Source of the DNA: Zetaproteobacteria bacterium CG06_land_8_20_14_3_00_59_53
Lineage (GTDB): Bacteria > Pseudomonadota > Zetaproteobacteria > Mariprofundales > Mariprofundaceae
Assembly: GCA_002779605.1 (NCBI GenBank)
Contig: PEWE01000029.1
Span: forward strand, 1 to 57,523
Length of the DNA: 57,523 nucleotides
Direction of reading: 5' to 3'
Below, one piece after another: positions 17,057-25,811 of this stretch (positions are counted from its first letter, which is position 1; each line of letters begins with the position of its first letter). The translations under genes and the position numbers were made by a program. The notes below the pieces were generated by a model. The model saw only the letters and a program-made list of their open reading frames with translations, was not told the origin of the DNA and searched no databases.

Positions 17057-18766
17057 ATGCGGGCGCAAGAGCTGTTTCGCATGCTTGATCCGCTGCACAT
17101 CATGGGGCCGGGGGGGAATGAGCAGGATCTGATCTCCGCCCAGAAGCAACAGGTCTGGGTTCGCATCGTCCTGTCGGCTCTGGTGCTCGGCTATCTCGCC
17201 GCTCACGCGCCCGCGCTGATGGATTATCTACAGCTCGCAATCGTATCAACAACGGTCTATTGCCTGTTCAATCTGCTGAGCCTGCGCTGGATATCCCGGC
17301 AGCCCTACCACCTGCCCCGACTGCTGGCCTCACCTCTGTTCGACATCGCCTTCACCTGTCTGGGTATGTGGCTGGATGGTGGCCCAAGCAGCCCGATGTA
17401 CATCATGTTTTTCATCATCATTGTCGGCAACGGCCTGCGTTTCGGCAATGTCATGCTGCTGTATTCCCTGTCGCTCAGCCTTATCGGACTGGCTATCGTC
17501 AGCCTGCTGAATATCTACGGTCAGACGCAGACGATAGACTGGCTCTACCTGATGCTGCAATTGACAGGGATCATCATCGTCCCCGGCTACACCTATATTC
17601 TCGGCATGCGGTTGGACAAAGCCCAGTCTGCCCGTGCACAGGCGGAGCAGGACTCGGTCGGCCTGCTGGATGCCAGCCCGATCCCGGCTTTCACCTTCGA
17701 AGCCGCCAGAGACGGGGATATGCAGATCCGCTATGCCAATCCCGCCATGGAACGCTTTTGCGGCGTGCAGCACGAAGAACTGCGCGGCTTAAGTATCGCA
17801 CGCATCTGCATCCCCGAGGATGTCGATGCGCTGCGCGAGGGTTGTGCCAAGGTGTTGTTACAGCTCCGGCCGGAAATCATCCACAGCTTCGATATACGCA
17901 GCCGCATGGCAAATGGCGACATGAGAAACCAGATGTGTCAGGGCAGCAGCATACGCTGGCGCGGACAGTTACTGGGACTCTGCCTGATGACCGACGTCAC
18001 CGAAAGCGAACGACTGCACGACCAACTGGAGAGCATACATCGGCAGGAATACCTCAATTCGGTGCTGGGCGGCATGGCACACGATTTCCGCAACACCCTG
18101 ACCAATATCATCGGCACCGCCGAGGTGATGAAGATGACAGCTGCCGACCACTCAGCGGATGACAAGCTCGACATCATCATCGAATCCGGAGAGCAGGGAT
18201 CGGAAATGATCAATCATCTGCACCATCTGATGCGCGGCCGCAAAACCAAGCGAGGCCTGATCAATCTACAGGATTCGCTGTATGCAGCCATCAATCTCGT
18301 CCGCCTGCGCCTGCCGCACCATATCAGCCTGATTTGCAGTATCGACGACGATCTCCCCCCGGTTTCCGGTCATGCGACGCAGATCGATCAGATGGTCTTG
18401 CTGCTCATCGACAATGCCGCGCACGCCATCCGCGGCAGCGGACGGATCGAGGTATTTGTGGAAAAAGATGCCGGACATGTGCTGGCTCGAAAACCGCTAC
18501 CGGCATTGCGCATCCGGATCACCGATAGCGGCTGCGGCATCAGCGCGGAGGATCTGCCGCATGTGTTCGAATCCTTCTGGACGACGCGCAAGGAACAGAA
18601 CGCCGCAGGTCTCGGCCTGACTATGGTCAAACGCATCGTCGACTGGCATCACGGCGCCATCGACATCACCTCAAAACCCGGCAGGGGAACAGCCGTAGTC
18701 ATCCATCTGCCACCGGCTTTTGATACGCAAAAGACAAGCAAGCAGACAACCGCCGCCTCCGGCTAA
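17057..18766 (+). CDS. Membrane-bound PAS sensor histidine kinase
   Basis: 569 residues. About six membrane helices between 33 and 185, then a short coiled linker, one PAS domain (about 204-320; starts LLDASPIPAFTF), a dimerisation helix with phospho-acceptor H342 in GGMAHDFRNTLTN, and an ATPase domain with N-box near 437 and G-boxes DSGCGIS and GLGLTMVKRIV. There is no receiver domain. It likely senses a membrane or intracellular signal and passes phosphate to a response regulator not adjacent to it. It is the third gene of the 15088-18766 unit and ends 28 bases before the convergent ftsY. The start is uncertain because no clear ribosome site precedes it. Confidence 0.9.
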   Translation: MRAQELFRMLDPLHIMGPGGNEQDLISAQKQQVWVRIVLSALVLGYLAAHAPALMDYLQLAIVSTTVYCLFNLLSLRWISRQPYHLPRLLASPLFDIAFTCLGMWLDGGPSSPMYIMFFIIIVGNGLRFGNVMLLYSLSLSLIGLAIVSLLNIYGQTQTIDWLYLMLQLTGIIIVPGYTYILGMRLDKAQSARAQAEQDSVGLLDASPIPAFTFEAARDGDMQIRYANPAMERFCGVQHEELRGLSIARICIPEDVDALREGCAKVLLQLRPEIIHSFDIRSRMANGDMRNQMCQGSSIRWRGQLLGLCLMTDVTESERLHDQLESIHRQEYLNSVLGGMAHDFRNTLTNIIGTAEVMKMTAADHSADDKLDIIIESGEQGSEMINHLHHLMRGRKTKRGLINLQDSLYAAINLVRLRLPHHISLICSIDDDLPPVSGHATQIDQMVLLLIDNAAHAIRGSGRIEVFVEKDAGHVLARKPLPALRIRITDSGCGISAEDLPHVFESFWTTRKEQNAAGLGLTMVKRIVDWHHGAIDITSKPGRGTAVVIHLPPAFDTQKTSKQTTAASG

Positions 18767-18793
18767 GAACCGAACCCCGGCAGAGAAGAGCGA

Positions 18794-19720
18794 CTAGACC
18801 GGCTGCCCGAGAGATTCCTGATCACCACCTGTCGAGCCCACATCGGGAATCAGGCCAACGACAAAATCAGCCGCATCGAAAGGCATCATGTCCTCAAGCG
18901 CCTCCCCGACGCCGACATAGCGCACCGGCAGACCGAAACGATGCACCAGTTGCAGCACGATCCCGCCCTTGCCGGTTCCATCGAGCTTGGTGACGATCAG
19001 GCCGCTGGTCCCGGCCACCTCGCGGAACTTATCCACCTGCGCCACGGCATTCTGTCCGGTTCCCGCATCAACCACCTGCCATACCTCGTGCGGTGCGCCA
19101 TCGAGCGCCTTGCCGATCACGCGCTTCACCTTGCCGAGCTCGTCCATCAACCCCTTATCGGTCTGCACGCGGCCGGCCGTATCGATAATCACCACATCGT
19201 ATGCGCGCGAGATACCGCGCTGCACAGCATCGTATGCCACAGCTGCCGGATCGGCGCCGTCCTGCTGGCGCACCATATCGGCTCCGGCACGCTCCACCCA
19301 CACCGCCAGTTGCTCGATGGCCGCCGCACGGAAGGTATCGCAGGCACCGACCACCACACGTTTGCCCTGCGCACGGAACATGGTCGCCAGCTTGCCGATG
19401 GTGGTGGTCTTGCCGGTGCCGTTCACACCGACCACGAGCAACACGAACGGCCCCTGCAGAGGCTGGTTCACCGGCTTGTGCTCGGGGAACATGCGCAGCA
19501 TGGCCTCTTTCAGACCATCCAGCGGCTGACTGCTTTTGCGTGCCTTGCCGACCAGTGCCAGTGCCGTTTCCGCACCGCAATCGGCCAGAATCAGGCCGTC
19601 CTCGACATCAGCCCATTCGGCCTCGCTCAGCTTCACCGTATCGCGCCCGGGCAACAACTGCGCCAGACCTTCCCGGCTGCGAGCCAGACCCTTTTTCAAC
19701 CGCCCGAAGAATGAACTCAC
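18794..19720 (-). CDS. ftsY: Signal recognition particle receptor FtsY
   Basis: SRP receptor GTPase of 308 residues, docks ribosome-SRP complexes at the inner membrane. NG domain motifs in order: G1 GVNGTGKTT, DTFRAAAIEQL, DTAGR, TKLDGTGKGG and the closing GVGEALEDMMPFD. The long acidic A domain of E. coli FtsY (497 residues) is absent, as in many other bacteria; membrane contact must rely on the short basic N-terminal helix (FFGRLKKGLARSREGL). GTG start with AAGGAGAG six bases upstream. Confidence 0.97.
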   Translation of the reverse strand: MSSFFGRLKKGLARSREGLAQLLPGRDTVKLSEAEWADVEDGLILADCGAETALALVGKARKSSQPLDGLKEAMLRMFPEHKPVNQPLQGPFVLLVVGVNGTGKTTTIGKLATMFRAQGKRVVVGACDTFRAAAIEQLAVWVERAGADMVRQQDGADPAAVAYDAVQRGISRAYDVVIIDTAGRVQTDKGLMDELGKVKRVIGKALDGAPHEVWQVVDAGTGQNAVAQVDKFREVAGTSGLIVTKLDGTGKGGIVLQLVHRFGLPVRYVGVGEALEDMMPFDAADFVVGLIPDVGSTGGDQESLGQPV

Positions 19721-19786
19721 AGCTCTCTCCTTGATTCGAAATCGTTGCGGATGCTGGAGCCAACAGGCGCAGGGGTCAAACCACGC

Positions 19787-20440
19787 TTACAGGATCTGCA
19801 GAGCGGGAATCAGCAGGCTGGCAGCCTTCGCATAGTCTGATTCGACGGGCAATGGCTGCGCCGCACTTCCTGCCACCAGACCCTCAGCCAGCAACCTTCC
19901 CTGTGTGGACTCGAATTCACCGGCAGGACCGCCCAGCAGCACGCCCTCCAGACGCATCGCAGCGGCAAGTGCGGCAAGCGCTACTCTTCCGCGCCATTGC
20001 ATGTCGTTTTCACCCTGCGGATTTGCGGCAAGCAGCTCGAAGGCGGCATCGCCGAGATCGTGCGTCTGCTGCATCATGGTTCCGCCGGGCATCGAATCCC
20101 CGGTACTTGCCGGCATGACCATACCCGCATGCATGTCCATGCCGGAGGAAGCTTTCGCTTCACCGGACGCAGATCCGCCATGGTGCATGGTATTCATTTC
20201 CGGTCCGGACATGGCGCGACGCAATATGTCGGCGGACTGGTGCACCGGGACATCACCCGGCAGCACAGCCAGACTCACCGCCTGCACGATCAGCAATTGC
20301 AGCTGCTGCATCTGCGCACTGTCCTGCGAGGCCGCCTGCGGCATGGCGGGCGGATGCCCGGCAGCATGCTCCTGTCCACCGCTGCACGCGGCCAGCAATA
20401 CGCCGACGCACATCGTCAGCATCCAGGTTATCCGTTTCAT
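19787..20440 (-). CDS. Met/His-rich lipoprotein of unknown function
   Basis: 217 residues, lipoprotein signal with lipobox LLAAC (acyl C19). A central segment (about 83-130) is crowded with methionine and histidine (MNTMHHGG, GMDMHAGMVM, SMPGGTMMQQTH), a pattern seen in periplasmic copper or silver binding proteins. The rest is helical. I do not recognise a family. AGGGAG before the ATG supports the start. It lies in a reverse-strand run with an outer-membrane barrel and a Cys/His-rich secreted protein that also carry metal-binding-like residues, so metal handling is a reasonable but untested idea. Confidence 0.7.
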   Translation of the reverse strand: MKRITWMLTMCVGVLLAACSGGQEHAAGHPPAMPQAASQDSAQMQQLQLLIVQAVSLAVLPGDVPVHQSADILRRAMSGPEMNTMHHGGSASGEAKASSGMDMHAGMVMPASTGDSMPGGTMMQQTHDLGDAAFELLAANPQGENDMQWRGRVALAALAAAMRLEGVLLGGPAGEFESTQGRLLAEGLVAGSAAQPLPVESDYAKAASLLIPALQIL

Positions 20441-20492
20441 TGCTTTCTCCCTTGAATCGATACTGTTCGCGATACTAGCACACGATAGAGGA

Positions 20493-20511
20493 CCGGGACT
20501 GCTTGTCCCGG
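20493..20511. repeat. Intergenic hairpin between barrel and lipoprotein genes
   Basis: Perfect 7-bp inverted repeat CCGGGAC/GTCCCGG with a five-base loop. No T-run follows on either strand, so it is not an obvious terminator; it could stabilise the mRNA end of the barrel gene. Confidence 0.4.
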
Positions 20512-20527
20512 CCCGACAACACGCCGA

Positions 20528-21571
20528 TCAGAAGCGATAGGATGCGCGCAGGAAATACCAGTGATCGGTCACCTGCTGGATACCGTTGGTCTTCTGATAA
20601 ACCGGCTGGCGGTATTCACCGCTGATGACGATGGACGGCGATGCCACCCACTGGAAGCCGGGCGAGATGAACAACGACTTGATGCCGGTGTTCACCACAT
20701 TGTCGATCATCGAGGTCGGATTCTGGTAGGCCACCAGACCGGATGAATCGATCGTACCATCGGTCTTGTCTTTGCCGGCCCAGATGCCGTTCACATCCAG
20801 CTTGAGATTGAACATCGAGGTCAGCCGGTAGCGAGCGGAAATATCGGCGTTCAGCCGGTCACCCACACGGTAACCCAGATTATTGGTGGTATTCGTCTGG
20901 TAGGTCAGTGAGGGGGAAATCAGCCACTGAGCACCTCTATCCTCATGCTCGCCGAAGGCCAGCGTACCATTGGCGATGAGCACGCCCCCCCATGCACCGG
21001 TTCCGGTCTGCATCATCATATGGATCAGCTGGCCGCTACGGTTGCGATGATCGTGCTTACCGGTCGGTGCGATGATGCCGGCACCGAGGCTGAAGCGCTT
21101 TCTGGTACGGATCGGTGTGTCGGTATAGACATTGCGCAGATACACCATGGAGACATCACCGAGACCGCTGATGGTATCCATGGTCATATTCATACCCATG
21201 GCACTGAGCATCTCCATATCGTTGATCAGATACGGGATGGTCAGCACGACCGCCTGATCTTCATCCACCCTGTAGGAAATATTGGTGCTGAACTTCTGCA
21301 TGGTCATTTTGGTCGGCACCGACAGGTTGGTTCCTGTAATGGTGCGGGCCTGCTGTGGTGACAGCTTGGTGGATCCCTGACGGATGGTTTTCATATCCAT
21401 CAACTCATACTGGGCGGTGAGACTGAAGCCGGTTGAGTTACCCACCCCCTCGACACCTGCGGCGATGCAGCAGGACAGCCCGCACTCGCTGGCATCGGCC
21501 TGTGTTGCCCCCAGCAGGATAAGCATGGCCACGGCAAATAAGTTGCGGCCGGAATTCTGACATTTATTCAT
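20528..21571 (-). CDS. Outer-membrane beta-barrel protein (transporter / MetA-phenol-pathway-like)
   Basis: 347 residues with a signal peptide cut near residue 27. The mature part is made of alternating amphipathic strands and ends in an aromatic residue (RASYRF), the usual outer-membrane insertion signal. It resembles the meta-pathway-of-phenol-degradation/transporter barrel group, whose substrates are mostly unknown. A CGLSCC motif directly after the signal peptide and a methionine-rich loop (MEMLSAMGMNMTMD) are unusual for a barrel and again suggest metal contact. GAGGGTT lies eight bases before the ATG. Confidence 0.78.
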   Translation of the reverse strand: MNKCQNSGRNLFAVAMLILLGATQADASECGLSCCIAAGVEGVGNSTGFSLTAQYELMDMKTIRQGSTKLSPQQARTITGTNLSVPTKMTMQKFSTNISYRVDEDQAVVLTIPYLINDMEMLSAMGMNMTMDTISGLGDVSMVYLRNVYTDTPIRTRKRFSLGAGIIAPTGKHDHRNRSGQLIHMMMQTGTGAWGGVLIANGTLAFGEHEDRGAQWLISPSLTYQTNTTNNLGYRVGDRLNADISARYRLTSMFNLKLDVNGIWAGKDKTDGTIDSSGLVAYQNPTSMIDNVVNTGIKSLFISPGFQWVASPSIVISGEYRQPVYQKTNGIQQVTDHWYFLRASYRF

Positions 21572-21662
21572 CTAAACAAACCCTCCGATTCATGGGTCGA
21601 ATGCCTCGCATTCAACGGAACAGGTGCGCGCAAACACAACACATGGCCGCAACACCGTATCA

Positions 21663-21690
21663 GGTCGGCAAAACCGACCGGCTTTTTTTT
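21663..21690 (+). terminator. Terminator-like hairpin with T-run, no obvious gene
   Basis: GGTCGG (21663-21668), loop CAAAA, CCGACC (21674-21679), then GGC and eight T. The T-run is on the forward strand, yet both neighbouring genes are on the reverse strand. It could end an unannotated forward transcript or be chance. Confidence 0.4.
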
Positions 21691-21704
21691 AGTAAGGTGA
21701 ATCG

Positions 21705-22100
21705 TCAGATGGTTTGGGGAGGAGGAGAAAAAACGGGCAGAACGCGGGCTTCGGGAGCCAGTTCGGTTGCAACATCGAGTAGCACGGATGACTGAGCGCA
21801 CGACAGCGAAGCGGTATCCGGGCTGTGCGGAGCCAGCATATGCGGCAGTGAATCGATGCTGTCATGGCAACCGCAGCCGCACTCGACGCACGCCTCTCCG
21901 GCAGGCACATCGATATGCCCGGCAGCGGCTTGCATGGCGGAATGCTGATCATCCTGATGCTTGGCCGTCCCCTGCATATCGTCCATGGACTGCATCGCCG
22001 AGGCGTGTGCAGGCGGACAGGCCGATGCCAGTGGCACCAGAGGAATACTGGAGACCACCACAATGCTCAGCGCCATCATCAGGGAGAAAAATTTCCGCAT
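21705..22100 (-). CDS. Small secreted Cys/His/Met-rich protein
   Basis: 131 residues with a clear signal peptide (MRKFFSLMMALSIVVVSS...) probably cut near the ASA at about residue 25. The mature part is rich in histidine, methionine and cysteine (AMQSMDDMQG, KHQDDQHSAMQ, CVECGCGCHD, PHMLAPHSP) and looks able to bind a soft metal such as copper. I do not recognise a family with certainty; DUF2946-type proteins are a loose analogue. The start is the ATG giving the signal peptide. It precedes the barrel gene on the same strand and is divergent from the TlpA-like gene. Confidence 0.65.
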   Translation of the reverse strand: MRKFFSLMMALSIVVVSSIPLVPLASACPPAHASAMQSMDDMQGTAKHQDDQHSAMQAAAGHIDVPAGEACVECGCGCHDSIDSLPHMLAPHSPDTASLSCAQSSVLLDVATELAPEARVLPVFSPPPQTI

Positions 22101-22192
22101 GGGCGACAACAATAGCCAGCGGCATCTTGACGTGCAATATTTTGCCGCTATCAATCCAACAAGGCTTGCCGACCGGCCAGAGGAGGATCGAA

Positions 22193-22672
22193 TTGCCAAC
22201 ATCGAAACACCTTGCGATCACCCCCCTGCTGCTTGCCGCCCTGCTGCTCCTGTCGCTTCCGGCAAACGCCGCGGAGGCGTTCCGCTGGCTGGATGCCGAT
22301 GGCCAGATGCACACGCTGGAGGAATATCGCGGCAAACCGGTAATCCTGCATGTCTGGGCGAGCTGGTGCGGACCATGTCGAAACGAAATGCCGGAATTGT
22401 CCCGATGGATACTTGAACATCCCGATGTCCCGCTGCTGGTGGTTTCGGTGGACGAATCACAGAAAGATGCAGCGGATTTCCTGAAGCACAAGAATATCGA
22501 TGCCCCCCTGCTGCTGACCGATGGGCGGGAAGCTTCGTCGCTCGGTATCCGCGTACTCCCTTCCACGCTTGTGTTTGCAGGCAACGGCGAAGTGAAGCGA
22601 CGCATGTCCGGTAGCCAGGCATGGACGGACGCAGCCTTCAATCAGGCACTGCTCAAGGATATCCAACCGTAA
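22193..22672 (+). CDS. TlpA-like thioredoxin family protein
   Basis: Exported thiol-disulfide protein of 159 residues. An N-terminal hydrophobic signal (ITPLLLAALLLLSLPANA) precedes a thioredoxin fold with WCGPC active site and cis-proline in VLPST. Likely a periplasmic reductant for cytochrome c or metal-site cysteines. The start is a TTG at 22193: a textbook AGGAGG sits seven bases upstream, and earlier codons overlap the divergent gene. The gene is next to dsbC and to cysteine-rich envelope proteins, whose thiols it may keep reduced. Confidence 0.88.
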   Translation: MPTSKHLAITPLLLAALLLLSLPANAAEAFRWLDADGQMHTLEEYRGKPVILHVWASWCGPCRNEMPELSRWILEHPDVPLLVVSVDESQKDAADFLKHKNIDAPLLLTDGREASSLGIRVLPSTLVFAGNGEVKRRMSGSQAWTDAAFNQALLKDIQP

Positions 22673-22768
22673 GCCCTGCCCTGCAAGCGCAAGCTTTCCC
22701 CTTGCCCTCGGCGGGGATTCATCCATCATAGCCCGCCGCAAGCAACCCCACCGCCACAGGAGTTCATT

Positions 22769-23500
22769 ATGTTCCGCAGCACCCTTTTCACCCTTGCCAT
22801 GCTGGCCTTTTCCACGTCATCGCTGGCCGGCGCACCGATGGACAACGATCAGGTCAAGGCGACGATTGCCAAAAATCTGCAGCGCCTTTCCCCGCAGCTT
22901 GTGGTGCGGGATGTACGCCCGCTGGATGCCTTTCCCGGCCTGTATGAAGTGCGCATCGGCGACAATATCTTCTATACCGATGCCAGCGGCGATCACATGA
23001 TCTCCGGCCACATCTTCGACACCGCTGCCCGTTCCGATATCACCCAGGCACGCATCGAGGATCTGAACCGCGTGGACTGGAAAACCCTGCCGCTGAAGAA
23101 CGCCATCGTATCCGGAGACCCGAAGGGCAAGCCGGTTGCCGTGTTCACCGACCCCGACTGCCCCTTCTGCCGCCACCTGGAAAAGGAGATGCCGAACGTG
23201 AAAGGTGTGAAGGTATATACCTTCCTGATGCCGCTGGAGAGCATTCACAAGCATGCGCGCGGCAAGGCCGAGGCCATCTGGTGCGCCAGGGACAAACACA
23301 AGGCCCTGCAGTCCGTGATGCTGGACGACAAGCAGGCCGCCGACCTGAAGTCCAGGGACTGCAAGACCCCGATCGATGAGAACATCGCACTGGCCGAATC
23401 GCTCGGCATCAACGGCACCCCGACACTGATCGCCGGCGACGGCCGCAAACATGCAGGCAGCTTCACTGCCGAACAGCTGGAAGCCTGGGTCAGCCAGTAA
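22769..23500 (+). CDS. dsbC: Periplasmic disulfide isomerase DsbC
   Basis: 243 residues. Signal peptide 1-20 (cut at SLAG region), N-terminal dimerisation domain (about 25-80), linker helix, then thioredoxin domain with active site CPFC in [11 protein letters not shown] and cis-proline in GTPT. A second cysteine pair (C in IWCARD and SRDCKTP) matches the structural disulfide of E. coli DsbC. It reshuffles wrong disulfides in the periplasm. AGGAG eight bases before the ATG. A strong terminator follows. Confidence 0.94.
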   Translation: MFRSTLFTLAMLAFSTSSLAGAPMDNDQVKATIAKNLQRLSPQLVVRDVRPLDAFPGLYEVRIGDNIFYTDASGDHMISGHIFDTAARSDITQARIEDLNRVDWKTLPLKNAIVSGDPKGKPVAVFTDPDCPFCRHLEKEMPNVKGVKVYTFLMPLESIHKHARGKAEAIWCARDKHKALQSVMLDDKQAADLKSRDCKTPIDENIALAESLGINGTPTLIAGDGRKHAGSFTAEQLEAWVSQ

Positions 23501-23510
23501 TCCGCAATTC

Positions 23511-23540
23511 CGGGCCGGCAATGCCGGCCCGTCTTTTTTA
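23511..23540 (+). terminator. Rho-independent terminator after dsbC
   Basis: CGGGCCGGC (23511-23519), loop AAT, GCCGGCCCG (23523-23531), then TCTTTTTTA. Nine GC-rich pairs and a T-run; separates dsbC from rph. Confidence 0.9.
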
Positions 23541-23576
23541 CCGACATCAAAACCCCGTCCGTTCCAAGGAGACCCC

Positions 23577-24293
23577 ATGCGCAGCAACAGAACTGCGGAC
23601 GCCCTGCGTCCGGTGGACATCGATACCCGCTTCAATCGCCATGCCGAAGGCTCTGCACTGATTTCCTTCGGACAGACGCGCGTGCACTGCACCGCCTCGG
23701 TGGAGGAGCGTGTCCCCCCGTTCCTGCGCAACAGCGGCAAGGGCTGGGTGACCGCTGAATACGGCATGCTGCCGCGCTCCACGCATACACGCAGCGACCG
23801 TGAAGCGGCACGCGGCAAACAGGGCGGACGCACCGTGGAGATCCAGCGCCTGATCGGACGAAGCCTGCGTGCCGTCATTGATCTGGAAAAACTGGGCGAA
23901 CGCCAGATCGTGCTGGATTGCGATGTCTTGCAGGCCGACGGCGGCACACGCACCGCCGCCATCACCGGTTGCTGGGTGGCGCTGCGCATCGCGGTGAACA
24001 AATTGCTGGCCGACGGCCTGCTGACTGAAGACCCGATCATCGCACAGGTGGCAGCCGTTTCCTGCGGCTTTGTGGATGATGAAGCACTGCTCGATCTTGA
24101 GTACAGCGAAGATTCCCGCGCCCGGATGGATGCCAACTTCATCATGACCCCGGATGGCGGCATCATCGAGATTCAGGCCACCGCCGAAGACAAGCCCATG
24201 CACTGGAACGATGTGCTGAAGCTCAAATCGCTGGCGGAACAAGGCATCGGCGAACTGGCTGCCATGCAGCTTAAGGCGGTTGCGAGCGCCTGA
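23577..24293 (+). CDS. rph: Ribonuclease PH
   Basis: Phosphorolytic 3'-5' exoribonuclease that trims tRNA 3' ends, 238 residues, normal length. The conserved start (RPVDIDTRF), phosphate-binding R-rich segment ([28 protein letters not shown]) and catalytic acidic motif EDSRARMD are all present. AAGGAG lies six bases before the ATG at 23577; earlier in-frame codons belong to dsbC and the terminator. Stop overlaps the rdgB start by one base (TGATG). Confidence 0.97.
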   Translation: MRSNRTADALRPVDIDTRFNRHAEGSALISFGQTRVHCTASVEERVPPFLRNSGKGWVTAEYGMLPRSTHTRSDREAARGKQGGRTVEIQRLIGRSLRAVIDLEKLGERQIVLDCDVLQADGGTRTAAITGCWVALRIAVNKLLADGLLTEDPIIAQVAAVSCGFVDDEALLDLEYSEDSRARMDANFIMTPDGGIIEIQATAEDKPMHWNDVLKLKSLAEQGIGELAAMQLKAVASA

Positions 24294-24874
24294 TGCGCCT
24301 GGTCATCGCCAGTAACAACGTCAAAAAACGGAAGGAGATCGCATCCATTCTCGGCGCACTCGGCATCGAGATCGTCGCCCCCGAGGATACGACCTTGGTG
24401 GATGTCGAAGAAAATGCCGACAGCTTTGCCGACAATGCGAAACTCAAAGCTGATGCCTTTGCCGAAGCCAATCAATGTGCGGCGCTTGCCGATGATTCCG
24501 GCCTGTGTGTGGATGCATTGAACGGGGCTCCGGGCGTCTATTCCAGCCGCTATGCCGGTGCCAATGCCAGCGATGCCGACAACAACAAAAAGCTGCTGCG
24601 CGATCTGCAGGGCAAAGAGAACAGGCATGCGCATTTCGCCTGCGCTCTGCACCTCAGTCTGCCCGATGGCCGCGCACTGACAGCCGAGGGCCGCGTGGAG
24701 GGTGTCATCCGCCGCTCCCCCGAGGGTCATGGTGGCTTCGGCTACGACCCGCTGTTCTTCTGTCCCGAGCTCGGCAAGGTGTTCGCCGAGACCAGCGCAG
24801 AGGAAAAGGCCTCGGTGTCGCATCGCGGTCGGGCGCTGAGAATGCTCGCCGGCAAGCTCGCCAGCCTTGACTGA
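24293..24874 (+). CDS. rdgB: RdgB/HAM1 non-canonical purine NTP pyrophosphatase
   Basis: Removes dITP and XTP from the nucleotide pool. 193 residues with the Ham1 motifs VIASNNVKKRKEI (substrate loop), ALADDSGLCVDAL (catalytic aspartate) and GFGYDPLFF near the C-terminus. The rph-rdgB pairing is common in proteobacteria. The following gene overlaps its end by eight bases. Confidence 0.96.
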   Translation: MRLVIASNNVKKRKEIASILGALGIEIVAPEDTTLVDVEENADSFADNAKLKADAFAEANQCAALADDSGLCVDALNGAPGVYSSRYAGANASDADNNKKLLRDLQGKENRHAHFACALHLSLPDGRALTAEGRVEGVIRRSPEGHGGFGYDPLFFCPELGKVFAETSAEEKASVSHRGRALRMLAGKLASLD

Positions 24875-25493
24875 TTTCGATATTCACTGCCGTGCCTGCC
24901 CCCGGCTGGCCGGTTTTCTCGATGAGGTCAAAGCCAGACATCCGGACTATTTTGCAGCACCCGTCCCGGCCTTCGGGGATGCGCATCCCAGGCTGCTGAT
25001 CGTGGGACTGGCCCCCGGCATGCATGGAGCCAACCGCTCTGGCCGCCCGTTCACCGGCGATTATGCCGGTATCCTGCTGTATCAGGCCCTGTTCGATCTC
25101 GGACTGTCATCCGCCCCTGTTTCGGAGCATGCAAACGACGGGCTTGAGCTGCATGGTGTACGCATCAGCAATGCCGTGAAATGCCTGCCGCCGCAGAACA
25201 AACCGGAGACCTCCGAGATCATCGAGTGCAACCGCTTCATCAAGCATGAGATCGAGCACCTGCCGTCCGGCTGCAATCTGCTGGCCCTTGGCAAGATCGC
25301 CCACGATGCCGTGCTGCGCGCCTATGGCCTGAAGATGTCCGCCCTGAAGTTCGCGCACGCTGCCAGCCATCCCCTGCCCGACGGGCGTACCCTGACCGAC
25401 TCCTACCACTGCTCGCGCTATAACACCCAGACCCGCCGCCTGACCCCGGAGATGTTCCACTCCGTCCTCAAACAAGCCGCAGGACTGCAATAA
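24867..25493 (+). CDS. Family 5 uracil-DNA glycosylase (UdgB-like)
   Basis: DNA repair glycosylase of 208 residues. Motif A is GLAPGMHGANRSGRPFTGD and the late motif is DSYHCSRYNTQTRRLT, both diagnostic of family 5 (UdgB), which lacks the polar catalytic residue of family 1. An N-terminal CRACPRLAGF could hold an iron-sulfur cysteine pair as in related families 4 and 5, with other cysteines in NAVKCLPPQNKP and SGCNLLALG. Starts at TTG overlapping the rdgB stop; no ATG lies earlier in the coding part. The three-gene rph-rdgB-udg set maintains nucleic acid quality. Confidence 0.9.
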   Translation: MTDFDIHCRACPRLAGFLDEVKARHPDYFAAPVPAFGDAHPRLLIVGLAPGMHGANRSGRPFTGDYAGILLYQALFDLGLSSAPVSEHANDGLELHGVRISNAVKCLPPQNKPETSEIIECNRFIKHEIEHLPSGCNLLALGKIAHDAVLRAYGLKMSALKFAHAASHPLPDGRTLTDSYHCSRYNTQTRRLTPEMFHSVLKQAAGLQ

Positions 25494-25811
25494 ACCTCAC
25501 CGTCTTTTGCCTTTGACCATCTTGTATTGATTCCGGGCCCCGCTGTAGCTGTGCCGGTCCGGGTACTTGTCCGGCGGGAATTGCGCAAAAAAAGCGGGCT
25601 TTACTCGCGGTTTGCGCCCGCCGGGCAAGTGCACGGACCGGAAGTTCACAGATACCCGTGGGTGCCCTTTCTTGCTTCTATTTGATTCGGGGCATCCCGG
25701 CCCCTCACCCTACGGGCGCCCCCTGGGCGTCCAATTCGACAGTCGGTCGAATTGTGAGCACGCAAAGAAGAAATTCATACATGAATGATTCGAACTACGC
25801 TCGGTTACAGA
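25494..25811. repeat. Non-coding, strongly folded intergenic element
   Basis: About 318 bases without a convincing gene, between two convergent genes. It contains an imperfect 25-bp inverted repeat (25554-25578 with 25617-25641) whose loop has a second pairing (GCGCAAA with TTTGCGC), and a perfect 9-bp hairpin CAATTCGAC/GTCGAATTG (25732-25740, 25746-25754). TTTCTTGCTTC and AAAGAAG near its right part form a weaker inverted pair. A 73-codon frame (25567-25788) crosses it but follows the hairpins and has no ribosome site. The layout is that of a dispersed palindromic repeat or structured RNA, not of a plain spacer. Confidence 0.5.

Noticed and set aside
22817-24166. 449-codon reverse open frame across dsbC and rph
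   Set aside because: It spans two genes and a strong terminator on the other strand and has no recognisable domain.
25567-25788. 73-codon frame read as a small gene
   Set aside because: It runs through strong inverted repeats, has no ribosome site and lacks a protein-like fold; described as part of a structured element instead.
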